This document shows positions 23,630-32,630 of a stretch of DNA of 34,455 nucleotides, piece by piece. This stretch comes from an uncultured Spirochaetaceae bacterium (GTDB taxonomy: Bacteria; Spirochaetota; Spirochaetia; Treponematales; Treponemataceae). Position numbers and translations under genes: made by a program. Each line of letters opens with the position of its first letter. Position 1 is the first letter of the stretch. Location: contig CADANN010000027.1 of assembly GCA_902789325.1 (NCBI GenBank), forward strand, positions 1 to 34,455, given 5' to 3'. A model generated the notes under the pieces. The model was given only the letters and a program-made list of their open reading frames with translations. It searched no databases and was not told where the DNA came from.

Positions 23630-24244
23630 ATGAAGGTATTACTTGTAAACGGAAGCCCAAGAGCAAAGAGCAACACTTTACTTGGCCTGCACGAGATGGA
23701 AAAGATTTTTGCAGAACAGGGAATTGAAACTGAAATTTTCAACATCGGAAATAAAGATATTCGCGGCTGTATTGCCTGTGGCCGTTGTGGCGAGCTTGGT
23801 AAATGTGTTTTTGATGATGCTGTAAATGAGTTTGCGGCTAAGTTTAAGGATGCTGATGGTCTTGTTGTCGGCACTCCTGTTTATTATTCTGCACCTAATG
23901 CAACTGTTCAGGCCTTTTTACAGAGACTTTTCTACAGCAGTAACTTTGATAAGACTATGAAGGTTGGTGCCGGCTTTGTCTGTGCCCGCCGCGGTGGAAC
24001 AACTGCTTCTTTTGATGTAGTGAACAAGTTCTTCACTATCAGCGGAATGCCAATTGCCAGCAGCCAGTACTGGAATAATATTCACGGTGGTGCTCCGGGA
24101 GAAGCCGCAGAAGATGCTGAAGGCATGCAGACTCTCCGCGTGCTTGCCCGCAACATGAGCTTTTTGATTAAGTCAATTGCCTTGGGCAAGGAAAAGTTCG
24201 GTCTTCCTGAAAAAGAAGAACACGCCTGGACTAATTTTATTTAA
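23630..24244 (+). CDS. Flavodoxin-family NAD(P)H reductase with Cys motif (Isf-like)
   Basis: 204 residues. Flavodoxin-like fold with FMN phosphate loop NGSPRAKSNT (8-17) and the GTPVYYSAPNATVQAFLQR segment near 90. Cys47, Cys50, Cys53 and Cys59 form a compact C-x2-C-x2-C-x5-C motif, as in the [4Fe-4S]-binding iron-sulfur flavoproteins (Isf). Such proteins pass electrons between ferredoxin-type donors and small acceptors. It stands alone on the plus strand between the two nitrogenase-like units, with ribosome site AGAGGAAAG. Its 3' end overlaps the convergent MATE gene by 8 bases. No regulon operator is seen in front. A role as electron carrier for the neighbouring reductases is possible but only by position. 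Confidence 0.82.
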   Translation: MKVLLVNGSPRAKSNTLLGLHEMEKIFAEQGIETEIFNIGNKDIRGCIACGRCGELGKCVFDDAVNEFAAKFKDADGLVVGTPVYYSAPNATVQAFLQRLFYSSNFDKTMKVGAGFVCARRGGTTASFDVVNKFFTISGMPIASSQYWNNIHGGAPGEAAEDAEGMQTLRVLARNMSFLIKSIALGKEKFGLPEKEEHAWTNFI

Positions 24245-25565
24245 TACGTTTTTTTCTGAATATAAAAAGCCAGATAATGTATATGATGATTACCAGCGGC
24301 CAGGCTGCCGGGTATACAAGAGCAATCAAGGTAAAGGAATTTGAAGTCTGGGAAATTATCAAAAGCATTATCTGGCGGAATAAAACGAATCCTACAAATG
24401 TAATAATGGTTGGACGGAATGCAATTCCAAAGCCCCTCATTACATTTGAAAAAAGCATTGAAAAGCCGCATAAAACAAAAAAAGGTGCGGTGAGATAAAT
24501 AAAGCGTTCTGCGAAATAAATAACTTCTGCATCATCTGAAAAAAGACTGGCAAAGAAGTTTGCCTGAAAAATCAATAACAGACTTAAAATACTGATAACG
24601 CTGAAATTCAGTATAAATGATTTTTTTATTCCATCACGAATTCTTTCTGATTTTTTTGCACCGTAATTTTGGGCAACAAAGGTAGTCGCTCCGCTTGCAA
24701 GACTATGCATTGGTAATATAGCAAACTGATCGAATTTAGAAAAAATTGCCCAGCCAGCCATGCAGGATGTTCCAAAATAATTAATGTATTTCTGCATAAA
24801 GGTATTTGAAAAAGATGTGATGGAAGAAGAAATTGCACCTGGTAAACCGAGCTTCATAATCTTTCTCAAAATCAAAAAATCAATTTGAGGATGCTTGAGT
24901 TCAAGCCGCATTTTGACTTCCAGTCTCTGAAGTGAAATTATAACCAGAATGGCACTTAAGAGTTCGCTGAGTACAGTAGCATAAGCTGCTCCTTCAATTC
25001 CTTTGCCAAGCAAAACTACAAAAAGAATATCAAGAATAATATTCGAAACGGAGGAGATAACCAGAAAAATAAGAGCTCGTGTTGAATCTCCAAGTGCCCT
25101 TAAAATTCCAGACCCCATGTTGTAAAGAGTTAGGGCTGCTGTTCCAAGAAAGTAAATTTTCAGATATTGGTTTGCCTGAACTAATACATCTGGCGGTGTA
25201 GAAATTAATCTTAGAATATAGGGTGAGATAATAATCTGGATGATTGTTACAAAAAGACTGAAAATCAGGCTTGAGAAAATTGTTGTATTTATTGCTTTTT
25301 TCAGACTTGGAAAATTTTTTGCTCCAAAAAACTGTGATATTACAACCTGCGCTCCGATTGCAAGTCCGTTGAAAAAATTAATTACAGTATTTACAAAATG
25401 TGAGGTTGAGCCAATTGCGGCCAGTGCCTGACTTCCAATGACCCGTCCAACAATAAAAGTGTCGAAAGTGTTATAAAACTGCTGGAAGAGATTTCCCAGC
25501 AACAGGGGAGCGGAAAAATTTAGTAAAAGGGGAACTATCTTCCCCTGTGTCATATCGGTTGTCAT
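24237..25565 (-). CDS. MATE-family multidrug/toxin efflux transporter
   Basis: 442 residues with about twelve hydrophobic segments. MATE features: PLLLNFSAPLLLGNLFQQFYNTFDTFIVGRVIG at the N-terminus, then GLAIGAQVVISQFFGA and, in the second half, GAISSSITSFSNTFMQ and SGATTFVAQNYGA. These proteins export cationic drugs or metabolites using Na+ or H+ gradients. The ATG begins 1 base after the pair-2 K stop, without a clear ribosome site, so it is translated by coupling with the nitrogenase-like genes. That makes it a candidate exporter for a product or toxic by-product of the pathway. This is inference from gene order. Confidence 0.9.
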   Translation of the reverse strand: MTTDMTQGKIVPLLLNFSAPLLLGNLFQQFYNTFDTFIVGRVIGSQALAAIGSTSHFVNTVINFFNGLAIGAQVVISQFFGAKNFPSLKKAINTTIFSSLIFSLFVTIIQIIISPYILRLISTPPDVLVQANQYLKIYFLGTAALTLYNMGSGILRALGDSTRALIFLVISSVSNIILDILFVVLLGKGIEGAAYATVLSELLSAILVIISLQRLEVKMRLELKHPQIDFLILRKIMKLGLPGAISSSITSFSNTFMQKYINYFGTSCMAGWAIFSKFDQFAILPMHSLASGATTFVAQNYGAKKSERIRDGIKKSFILNFSVISILSLLLIFQANFFASLFSDDAEVIYFAERFIYLTAPFFVLCGFSMLFSNVMRGFGIAFRPTIITFVGFVLFRQIMLLIISQTSNSFTLIALVYPAAWPLVIIIYIIWLFIFRKKRIK

Positions 25566-25566
25566 T

Positions 25567-26832
25567 TTAGAAATGATTGTACAAATCTTCGACTAAAGAA
25601 ATGCTGCCGTGCGTACCTATATGAGAACGGTTGAGTATTTCTTTATCAAGACAAGGATTTGAAGTAATTGCAAAGTGGCTTCCAAGCTTCTGTGCAAGTT
25701 TCTTTTCATAAGAGCTGCCCATAAAAAGGGTTGCTTTACCATCATACTTTTGTGCAAGCTGCTCAATTTCCCAGACATCATTTTCAAAATAAACATCTGC
25801 CTTACGAGGGCATTCCAGCTTTTGAACCTCTTCTCTGATTCCTTCCTGATACTGTTTTGGAACTGAATCTGTAAAGATGATTGCAAGAGGAATGTGACCG
25901 TGTACATTTACAAGGAAGCGGGCAAGTCCCAGAGCCTTTGCACTTTCGCCAACCAGAATAAAACGATGGCGTTCAAAGTTACCGAAAAGCGAATCAAGAT
26001 ATTCGTAGACGTAGAGTTCTTCTTCGTGAATTACTTTGTCTACAAGTTCAGAATCGAGGTCGAGCCGCTCGGCTACTTTTCTCAAAAAGTTTGCTGTGTC
26101 TTTTGGACCAACCGGCCAGCCATTAAATCTTAGGGTTTCAATTCCAAAGGTTTCTTTATAATAGGTGTCTACATTCTTAGCAAGCCATGGTGAAAGGTTG
26201 ATGTTAATGGCTGCATTGCCTGAATTTTTCAACTGTTCAATTCCATCGCGACGGATAAAAAAGGTATTTGCCTTTACGCCGATTCTTGCAAGAAGTCTTG
26301 TAATTTCTTCAAGGTCGCCACGCAATGTGATGTCGGAACTTGGTGGCTGTCCGTAAATGTTTACAAGGCGAGAATCTGTTTTTGTCTTCTTTGCAAGTTT
26401 TTTTACAGTTGCAAGAAGGGCCATGTTATAGCCTGTGTAGGTGTCGCCTCGGAAACCTGCTGTGTCAATGCTTGCAATAGGATAAGGAGAAACTTCAAAC
26501 TCTTTTACTACGCTGTCTACATCATCACCATTAATTCCCATGGAACAGCCGGTGAGAACTGCGTAATAGTCGCCGTCCATAATTTCGAGGCTGCCTTTAA
26601 TTGTTTCGCGCAACCTTTGAGTTCCGCCGAATACAACTTCCTTTTCGTAGGCATTTGAGCTTGGCAGTCCGTGATAGCCGCCAAGGTAATAAAGGTTTGT
26701 GCGGCTGGAAGCCTGCATTGAACATCCGGGGCTTGCGTGAAGAATCGGAATAGCGCGATAAATATTTCCTATTACATCAAGAGCTCCGTGAAGTGAACAG
26801 AGGCTTCTTGGTCTTTCTATACATTTTTCCAT
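25567..26832 (-). CDS. Nitrogenase-like K-type subunit, pair 2
   Basis: 421 residues from the ATG at 26830-26832 with AAGGAGTTTTC in front. A start 27 codons longer would run back into the D gene and is rejected. Cys12, Cys37 (HASPGC) and Cys96 (LTGCSMGINGDD) match NifK P-cluster positions, and the Cys12-Cys37 spacing of 25 is the same as in NifK. KEVVFGGTQRL is the VFGG block. It is about 100 residues shorter than NifK. It lies 29 bases after the D-like gene, its partner. Both follow the amino-acid importer genes and precede the MATE gene in one transcription unit. No insertion or frameshift is seen. Confidence 0.9.
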   Translation of the reverse strand: MEKCIERPRSLCSLHGALDVIGNIYRAIPILHASPGCSMQASSRTNLYYLGGYHGLPSSNAYEKEVVFGGTQRLRETIKGSLEIMDGDYYAVLTGCSMGINGDDVDSVVKEFEVSPYPIASIDTAGFRGDTYTGYNMALLATVKKLAKKTKTDSRLVNIYGQPPSSDITLRGDLEEITRLLARIGVKANTFFIRRDGIEQLKNSGNAAININLSPWLAKNVDTYYKETFGIETLRFNGWPVGPKDTANFLRKVAERLDLDSELVDKVIHEEELYVYEYLDSLFGNFERHRFILVGESAKALGLARFLVNVHGHIPLAIIFTDSVPKQYQEGIREEVQKLECPRKADVYFENDVWEIEQLAQKYDGKATLFMGSSYEKKLAQKLGSHFAITSNPCLDKEILNRSHIGTHGSISLVEDLYNHF

Positions 26833-26861
26833 TTTGAAAACTCCTTGTCTGGTTCTGCCAC

Positions 26862-28337
26862 TTAATTCTCTTCCGGCAACTGAAGATAGCTGAAGGCATC
26901 TTTTTTGTACCATTCTTCGCGGTAGGCATTTTTTGAATAGTTCGAAAGATTTTTGTTGAAGTTGTTATTGTCCAGGGCATCTTCAATTTTGCGTCCCAAA
27001 TACAAAACTCCACGGTAGCCAAAGGTCGGGCGTTTTGAATCAAGAATATGGAAGGAAGGGATTCCAAGACGTGACACCCAGTTTGACATTCCAATAAAAA
27101 CATCCGGCTTATATTTTTTCAAAAGATTTACCTGCTCATAAGGCTGCATGTCTGCAATGTTTACGATAAAGTCTGTACCGTGCAATTCTTCCAGTCGTTT
27201 GAAATCATCAATATAAGCTTCATCATAATAAGGTGTATGCATGCACAAGAGCTTCATACCGTAATCGCCAATCAAGGTTGCTGCTGCAAAGCCACGACCG
27301 GTACCGGCTGTAAGACAGGCACGAAGTCCGTCTGTCTTTCTTTTGATTCTGGCAACTTCTTCACGAACGGCATCGCTTTCGGCCTTTATAAAAGCTTCAG
27401 CTTCTTCTTCCTTACCGGCCAGAGCGGCAATTGCTCTAAGCCAGCGGTTTGTACTTCGGGTTCCAATAGGCATGTTGGTTACGGCATAAGGCGTGCCGTA
27501 TTTTTCTGATAAAAACTTTATGTATTCATCAGCAAAAATCTGACAGACAGAAATGTTGTATTCCGCTGCCGGGATTTTCATAATGTCTTCATAAGTTGCA
27601 TTATAGGGAAGAATGTTTGCATCAAGACCAATTGCGTTTAACATTCTCTTCATTTCCTGTTGATCAGCCCAGCTCAAAGAATGAGTTGCAAAAAGATTTA
27701 TCAGTCCCTTCTGCTTTGGCAGGTGTGCATCTCGGATTACATAATTTTGAAGAGTTGCAAGAGCAAGGTCGTAGCCTGTTGCGTGATTGCGGCTCTTAAA
27801 ACCTTCACAGTGAACCGGAGCAAAAATAATGTCTTTACCTTTCGCCTTGTATTCCTTTTCCTTTTGTTCTGCTACGGCATCTATATCATCTCCAATTATA
27901 GAAGATGCGCAGGAAGCAAGAATGAAAACAATTTTAGGATTATATCTTTTTACTGCCTGGTCAATTGTTTCATGCAGGCGTTTCTCACCGCCAAGAATTA
28001 CTTCCTTTTCTCCAAGGGCAGTTGAAATTACATGGCTGTCAGGTGCATTGTCGCGGCCGCGGTGATGCTTATAAACATTCAGTCTGTCTATCGCTCCAAA
28101 TGAAGCACAGCCTGAGCAGCCCAAAGGTGAATGAATTACCATTACTGTATCCTGCAGGCTTACAAGCGCATTCATGCTGTTTACCTGAACACACTGAATG
28201 CCCTGTTCAAAAGTGCGGTGAGCGTTTTTCAAGCAGTGGGCTTGAGCCTTTTCTCTGAGTTCTCCAGAACTTCCCACCTGTACATCTGCAAATCCCGGGT
28301 GTTTATCTCTGATAGTATCTGGAATCTGTTTATTCAT
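26862..28337 (-). CDS. Nitrogenase-like D-type subunit, pair 2 (Cys and His cofactor ligands kept)
   Basis: 491 residues, ATG after CAGGAGATTTT. Cys49, Cys74 (HSPLGC) and Cys143 (ASCASSIIGDD) match the P-cluster positions of NifD. Cys265 in YNISVCQIF lies 14 residues before the KYG motif, as Cys275 does in NifD. His430 in SFHILDS lies 10 residues before GYRG, as His442 lies before GFDG. Both cofactor ligands are thus present, so a NifB-derived cluster can be bound. The substrate-channel residues Gln191 and His195 of nitrogenase are replaced by His185 and Tyr189 (FKSRNHATGYD). This fits a nitrogenase-like reductase of another substrate, such as the C-S-cleaving Mar group. It directly follows the importer ATPase gene. 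Confidence 0.9.
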   Translation of the reverse strand: MNKQIPDTIRDKHPGFADVQVGSSGELREKAQAHCLKNAHRTFEQGIQCVQVNSMNALVSLQDTVMVIHSPLGCSGCASFGAIDRLNVYKHHRGRDNAPDSHVISTALGEKEVILGGEKRLHETIDQAVKRYNPKIVFILASCASSIIGDDIDAVAEQKEKEYKAKGKDIIFAPVHCEGFKSRNHATGYDLALATLQNYVIRDAHLPKQKGLINLFATHSLSWADQQEMKRMLNAIGLDANILPYNATYEDIMKIPAAEYNISVCQIFADEYIKFLSEKYGTPYAVTNMPIGTRSTNRWLRAIAALAGKEEEAEAFIKAESDAVREEVARIKRKTDGLRACLTAGTGRGFAAATLIGDYGMKLLCMHTPYYDEAYIDDFKRLEELHGTDFIVNIADMQPYEQVNLLKKYKPDVFIGMSNWVSRLGIPSFHILDSKRPTFGYRGVLYLGRKIEDALDNNNFNKNLSNYSKNAYREEWYKKDAFSYLQLPEEN

Positions 28338-28394
28338 AAAATCTCCTGATTTTCTTTTTCACTTTTTTTAATTGTTTATACAAAGAAAACTTTT

Positions 28395-29147
28395 TTAAAT
28401 GACATACTCTCCGACAGGTATTATACGGCGTAAAAACTGTCTGGTTCGTTCTTCTTTTGGATGATAGAAAATATCCTGAGGGCTGCCTTCTTCAACGATA
28501 TAACCGCCATCCATAAATACAACTTTATCTGCAACATCTTCTGCAAAAGACATTTCGTGAGTTACAACAATCATAGTGTGTCCATCTTTTGCGACCTGTT
28601 TAATCAGCGCAAGTGTTTCACCTACAAGCTCCGGGTCTAGTGCGCTGGTTGGTTCATCAAATAAAATAACTTCTGCATCAAGGGCAACGGCACGGGCAAT
28701 TCCTACACGCTGCTGCTGACCGCCCGAAAGCTGGCTTGGATAATAATTTTCTTTGTCACTAAGACCAACTTTGCGAAGTTCTTCTTTAGCTCGTTCTACA
28801 GCCTTGGCTTTTGGAATCCCATGACCAGTAACAAGTGCTTCGACAATATTTTCAAGAGCAGTCTTATTTGCAAAGAGATTGTAATTTTGAAAAACCATAG
28901 AGGTCTTTCTTCTGATTTCCAGTACTTCTTTTTTCTTTGCAGAATGTAAATCTACTGACGAACTACCGATAGTTAGTTTACCTTTGTCAGCCCGTTCCAG
29001 AAAATTAATTGAACGGAGCAGGGTAGTTTTACCGCTTCCGCTTGGACCTAGAATTACAACAACGCTACCGTCATCAACTGTCAGCGAAACATCATGAAGA
29101 ACATCAAGATGTCCAAAAGATTTTTTTACGTGCTCTATTTTAATCAT
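28395..29147 (-). CDS. Polar amino acid ABC transporter ATP-binding protein (TcyN/GlnQ-like)
   Basis: 250 residues from the ATG at 29145-29147 ([12 protein letters not shown]), with AAGGTGATG in front. A start 31 codons longer overlaps the permease gene and is rejected. Walker A GPSGSGKT at 34-41, Q-loop [17 protein letters not shown], signature LSGGQQQR, Walker [15 protein letters not shown] and switch His [13 protein letters not shown] are the standard HisP/GlnQ set. Energises the two permeases upstream. The gap to the nitrogenase-like D gene is 57 bases without a terminator or operator, so the units are co-transcribed. Confidence 0.92.
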   Translation of the reverse strand: MIKIEHVKKSFGHLDVLHDVSLTVDDGSVVVILGPSGSGKTTLLRSINFLERADKGKLTIGSSSVDLHSAKKKEVLEIRRKTSMVFQNYNLFANKTALENIVEALVTGHGIPKAKAVERAKEELRKVGLSDKENYYPSQLSGGQQQRVGIARAVALDAEVILFDEPTSALDPELVGETLALIKQVAKDGHTMIVVTHEMSFAEDVADKVVFMDGGYIVEEGSPQDIFYHPKEERTRQFLRRIIPVGEYVI

Positions 29148-29151
29148 CTCA

Positions 29152-29814
29152 TCACCTTTTTTTAGCAAAATAATTTTCAAGACGTACAAGAAGTGTTTCC
29201 ACAACTGCATTAATTGCCCAGTAGATAATTGCTGCGGCAACGTAGCCTTCTACATAACTGTAGGTGTCTGCACAAGGAATAGCTGCTCCGTTCAGAACAT
29301 CCACAATACCCAGAACCATAACAATTGAAGTATTTTTTATTGAGCCCAGTGTGTTGTTGGTAAGGGCTGGCAAGGCTATTGGAATTACCTGTGGAATTAT
29401 AATTGTCTTTAAAGTCTTAAAAGTTGAAAATCCGCATGCATAAGCAGCTTCATACTGACCTTTTGGAATTGCAAGAAAAGCTCCACGAATTGATTCACTT
29501 ACTACAATGGTTCGTCCTATAGCAAAAGTAAAATATGCAAGCAGCATTATTCCATTTTTTCCGGGCTTAAAAAGATTCAGATAAATCAGATGAAAAATCA
29601 GCATTGTGATTGTCAAGGGAATGCCAGAATAAACTGCTACAAAAATCTTAAAAAATATATCTATTACGGGTACCTTAAAAATTCGGGCAAGGGCTATCAG
29701 AGTTCCAAGAATCAATGCAATGAAAAGTGGAATTAAAGCAAGCTTCAGGGTAACCGGTATATAAATGATTCCAGAAAGAATACATTTCCATAAATATTCA
29801 AAACTGAATTTCAT
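29152..29814 (-). CDS. Polar amino acid ABC transporter permease, second subunit (TcyM-like)
   Basis: 220 residues with about five membrane segments. Family 3 amino-acid permease motifs: [33 protein letters not shown] near the N-terminus and the coupling loop [33 protein letters not shown]. The ribosome site GGAGGGTATAT gives the ATG at 29814. It lies 10 bases after the first permease and 4 bases before the ATPase. Two different permeases plus one ATPase is the layout of TcyLMN-type cystine/organosulfur amino-acid importers. Confidence 0.88.
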   Translation of the reverse strand: MKFSFEYLWKCILSGIIYIPVTLKLALIPLFIALILGTLIALARIFKVPVIDIFFKIFVAVYSGIPLTITMLIFHLIYLNLFKPGKNGIMLLAYFTFAIGRTIVVSESIRGAFLAIPKGQYEAAYACGFSTFKTLKTIIIPQVIPIALPALTNNTLGSIKNTSIVMVLGIVDVLNGAAIPCADTYSYVEGYVAAAIIYWAINAVVETLLVRLENYFAKKR

Positions 29815-29824
29815 ATACCCTCCG

Positions 29825-30535
29825 CTATATAGCCTTTTGCTTTAAGACATTAGTACCGTATGAAAGATTCTTACTGATTTTTGTTGTGATTCCAGTAAGC
29901 ACAAAATTTATTGACAGGAAAAGAACAGCAATTATTAAATAAGATTCAAGACTATGTCCCGAAGTTGCACCCAGTGCGCTTGCCCGTCCGATAATGTCCA
30001 TTACGCCAATCATAAAGACAAGGGAAGTTTCCTGAAAAAGTCCAATCAGGTTTAATCCTGTGGCTGGTAATGCAACCCTTACTGCCTGTGGAAGTACAAT
30101 TTTTGTAAAAGCAGAAAATTCTGTCATACCGCAGGCAATTGCAGCTTCCTTTTGTCCCTTTGGAATAGAAGTTATGGCTCCTCTAAAAATCTCTCCAAGA
30201 AAAACTCCTTGATTCAGAATCAGGGCTAAATCAACAAAAATGATTTTATCCCAGCGTCTGGTATCAATTCCAAAAAATGCCTGTAGGACTAAAGGAAGTG
30301 CGTAATACACTACCAGCATCTGAACCAGAAGCGGAGTTCCTCTTTCGAAAGAAATGAAGACCGTAAGAATCTGGTTCAGTATAGGAATCTTTTTTATACG
30401 GGCTGTTGCAATCAAAAGTGCCAGAATAAATCCCAGCGAAAATGCAACTGCAACAATTTCAAATGTAACAGGCAGCTTCTTTATAAGAATTGGAAAGTTG
30501 TGAACAACCCGCTGCCATGAAAAAAACTCACCCAT
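29825..30535 (-). CDS. Polar amino acid ABC transporter permease, first subunit (TcyL-like)
   Basis: 236 residues with about five membrane segments. Motifs: LIATARIKKIPILNQILTVFISFERGTPLLVQ and the coupling loop RGAITSIPKGQKEAAIACGMTEFSAFTKIVLPQ, followed by LIGLFQETSLVFMIGVMDI. This is the His/Glu/Gln/Cys permease family, and the gene order resembles B. subtilis tcyJKLMN. The ATG lies 3 bases after the binding-protein stop with no ribosome site, so translation is probably coupled. Forms a heterodimer with the product of 29152-29814. Confidence 0.88.
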   Translation of the reverse strand: MGEFFSWQRVVHNFPILIKKLPVTFEIVAVAFSLGFILALLIATARIKKIPILNQILTVFISFERGTPLLVQMLVVYYALPLVLQAFFGIDTRRWDKIIFVDLALILNQGVFLGEIFRGAITSIPKGQKEAAIACGMTEFSAFTKIVLPQAVRVALPATGLNLIGLFQETSLVFMIGVMDIIGRASALGATSGHSLESYLIIAVLFLSINFVLTGITTKISKNLSYGTNVLKQKAI

Positions 30536-30538
30536 AAT

Positions 30539-31366
30539 TTATTTATTGATATTCTGAGTTGTATCAGAACCAAGGTCTTTGATTGCAAGGCGAGAAAGTT
30601 CACCAGAATCAATAAGCTGTTTCAAAGCACCGTCTACATCTTTCTTAAGTTCCGGACTGTTCAGATTGAAAATGAAATAAGATGCTGAAGTAGAAATTGG
30701 TTCTTCAACAAGACGGAAAATTCCACCATATTCTTTCTGAAGCTGATTGAAGCTAGGAATGTTAGAGAAGAAGGCATCGTAAGTTCCATTCTTCATTGCG
30801 GCAACAACCTGCTCGTTTGTAAGGGTACTTGTAAGTACGGCGTTAATCTGTTCGTTTGGATGTTCTTCATTCCAGTGCTGAAGAATTGCTCCGGTAGCTG
30901 AACCTGTAGCGGCCTGTGCAGTTTTACCAACAAGATCTTTAAGTGATTTTACATTTGTGTTTTCTTTAAGAACAACAATATATTTTGAAAAGTCATTATA
31001 TCCGTAGTCTGTAAAAAGATAGTTCTTACGACGTTCCGGATTTGATTCATACATGTGAGCACCGATATCGATTTTACCGGCAGCAAGAGCCAGAAGAATA
31101 TTCTTGAAATCAAAAATTTCAAACTTAAATTCATACTGAGGAAGAAGTTCGTCAATTGCTTTAATTACATCAATTTCAAAGCCTGCAAGTTCTCCATTAT
31201 CATCAAGATAACAATAGAGGGGTGAGCTGGAACCTGTTCCAACAAGAATTGTCTTTGCCTTAACTTTCTTTTCCTTTTTTGTTTTTTTAGAAGCGGCAAA
31301 AGCTCCTGAAACCATAAAACTTGCAACAAGAATAACTGCAGCGGTTTTTAAAAAACTCTTTTTCAT
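30539..31366 (-). CDS. Amino acid ABC transporter substrate-binding protein (TcyJ/K-like)
   Basis: 275 residues. A cleavable signal peptide ends near AFAA (about 25), with no lipobox, followed by a lysine-rich linker. SBP family 3 fold: LVGTGSSSPLYCYLDDNGELAGFEIDVIKAIDE, LAAGKIDIGAHMYESNPERRKNYLFTDYGY, and DLVGKTAQAATGSATG. The wording GxxxPxxYxDDxGxLxGFEIDV and AAGKxDIxAHxxxxxPERRxxYLF resembles the cystine/S-amino-acid binding proteins TcyJ/TcyK more than glutamine or histidine types. That is a judgment by eye. First gene of the pair 2 unit, with ribosome site AGGAGGTTAT and the regulon operator 29-47 bases before the start. Confidence 0.87.
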   Translation of the reverse strand: MKKSFLKTAAVILVASFMVSGAFAASKKTKKEKKVKAKTILVGTGSSSPLYCYLDDNGELAGFEIDVIKAIDELLPQYEFKFEIFDFKNILLALAAGKIDIGAHMYESNPERRKNYLFTDYGYNDFSKYIVVLKENTNVKSLKDLVGKTAQAATGSATGAILQHWNEEHPNEQINAVLTSTLTNEQVVAAMKNGTYDAFFSNIPSFNQLQKEYGGIFRLVEEPISTSASYFIFNLNSPELKKDVDGALKQLIDSGELSRLAIKDLGSDTTQNINK

Positions 31367-31394
31367 ATAACCTCCTGGTAGGATATGATGTAAT

Positions 31395-31413
31395 ACCTAC
31401 TTATGTGCTAGGT
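31395..31413. promoter_or_regulatory. Operator upstream of the amino-acid importer/pair 2 unit
   Basis: ACCTA-N9-TAGGT, matching the regulon core, 29 bases before the ATG of the binding-protein gene. On the minus strand an AT-rich TATATAAC box enters the operator and could be the -10. Positions 31414-31515 further upstream hold no other recognisable element. Confidence 0.75.
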
Positions 31414-31515
31414 TATATATTGTTTTCTAATCTTTGACTAATATTAGTTTTATATATTAGTTATAGTTTTTTTCAATAATTGACAGTTCATAAATCTTGT
31501 AGAATAATCGCTCTT

Positions 31516-32154
31516 ATGAAAAAATCAATGACAATCATCTACCCAGAATACAATGGCCTTTATATAAACCTGACAAATCGCTGCCCTTGTGCATGTACTT
31601 TTTGCATCCGTCAGAAAGTAAGCGGGGCAGAGTTTGATAATGTAGATACCCTCTGGCTTGAGCATGAACCTACGGCGGCCGAAGTGATTGCTGCCATAAA
31701 AGAAGAGGCAAAGCTTGAACGTTTTAAGAATTATAAAGAATTTGTTTTCTGCGGTTATGGCGAACCGACCGAAGCTCTGGATGTTCTTCTTGAAGTAGCT
31801 GATTTTTTGAAGGCCAATTTTAATCTGCCGGTTAGAATTAATACAAACGGCCTTGCGGATTTAATAAACAAAAAACCGGTTGCTCCTCTTCTTGCTGGAA
31901 AGATAGATGCTCTCTCAATCAGCCTGAATTCAAGTAATCCCGAGATTTACGAGAAAACTGTTCGTCCGGTTTTTAAGGAAAAAGCTTTTCCTGCAATGCT
32001 TACTTTTGCAGAGCAGGCAAAAAACTTTGTTCCTAAGGTTGTGATGAGTACGGTTGAAACAACCATCTCAAAAGAAGATGAAGAGGAGTGTACCCGGCTT
32101 TGCGAGAGGTTAGGTGTAACTCACAGAATCAGAAAATTTGTTTCTGTGAATTAG
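31516..32154 (+). CDS. Radical SAM protein (TatD-associated type)
   Basis: 212 residues from the ATG at 31516. A longer start 12 codons upstream has no better ribosome site, and MTIIYPEYNG four codons later is also possible. Radical SAM cluster C23-x3-C27-x2-C30 in TNRCPCACTFCIRQ, GGE-like motif YGEPTEA, and SISLNSSNPEIYEKTVRP. The LTNRCxxxCxFCxR wording and small size fit the radical SAM family usually encoded with TatD nuclease, although no tatD is in the window. An extra cysteine (Cys25) lies inside the motif. Function unknown. It ends 13 bases from the convergent DUF2318 gene and does not carry the regulon operator. Confidence 0.8.
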   Translation: MKKSMTIIYPEYNGLYINLTNRCPCACTFCIRQKVSGAEFDNVDTLWLEHEPTAAEVIAAIKEEAKLERFKNYKEFVFCGYGEPTEALDVLLEVADFLKANFNLPVRINTNGLADLINKKPVAPLLAGKIDALSISLNSSNPEIYEKTVRPVFKEKAFPAMLTFAEQAKNFVPKVVMSTVETTISKEDEEECTRLCERLGVTHRIRKFVSVN

Positions 32155-32167
32155 TTGCCCAAGTGAA

Positions 32168-32629
32168 TTAATCCACAGGTCCCTGCCAGCGTTTAAAAGC
32201 TGGCGCTACCTGTTTCAGAATCTCTGTTGAAACGATAAGTTCAGAATCAGTCTGAGTAAAAGGAATCCTTGCCGGATTACAGCCGTAAGAAGCCGCTCCT
32301 ACATCATTCATGGTAAAGAGGTTTCCGCAGTTCTGGCAGACAAGATTTTTCCCTTTTTGTGCAAAAAAAGCCTTAGGAGATGGATTACAGTTCTGACAGG
32401 TATTAAAAGAAAGTCTGTAGGTGTTATCATCAGCGATTACTGCAATCAGCTGAACTGTAATATCACCAGCTTTATAATTGATATAGGTAGCATCCTTTGA
32501 GAGTTGAGATTTTTTTATAGTAATCTGGCCGTTTTTTGGGACCGGCGTAATATACTTTGACTTTTTAGCGGCAAAAGCAAAAGTAGAAATTAAAGCAAAA
32601 AGCATTGTGATTAAAATTGTTTTTTTCAT
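32168..32629 (-). CDS. Secreted DUF2318-like protein with two CxxC motifs
   Basis: 153 residues from the ATG at 32627-32629 (MKKTILITMLF), with GAGGATTAAT in front. A longer in-frame start has no such site. Signal peptide ends near AFAA. The mature part holds FNTCQNCNPSPKAF, LVCQNCGNLF, and GAASYGCNPARIPF. The two CxxC pairs plus GxxxYGCNP are the pattern of DUF2318, often found with Fe or Cu transport proteins. Probably an extracytoplasmic metal- or heme-handling protein. The start overlaps the ribosome region of the HMA-TauE fusion gene end (stop at 32631), so the two are one operon. Confidence 0.8.
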   Translation of the reverse strand: MKKTILITMLFALISTFAFAAKKSKYITPVPKNGQITIKKSQLSKDATYINYKAGDITVQLIAVIADDNTYRLSFNTCQNCNPSPKAFFAQKGKNLVCQNCGNLFTMNDVGAASYGCNPARIPFTQTDSELIVSTEILKQVAPAFKRWQGPVD

Positions 32630-32630
32630 A

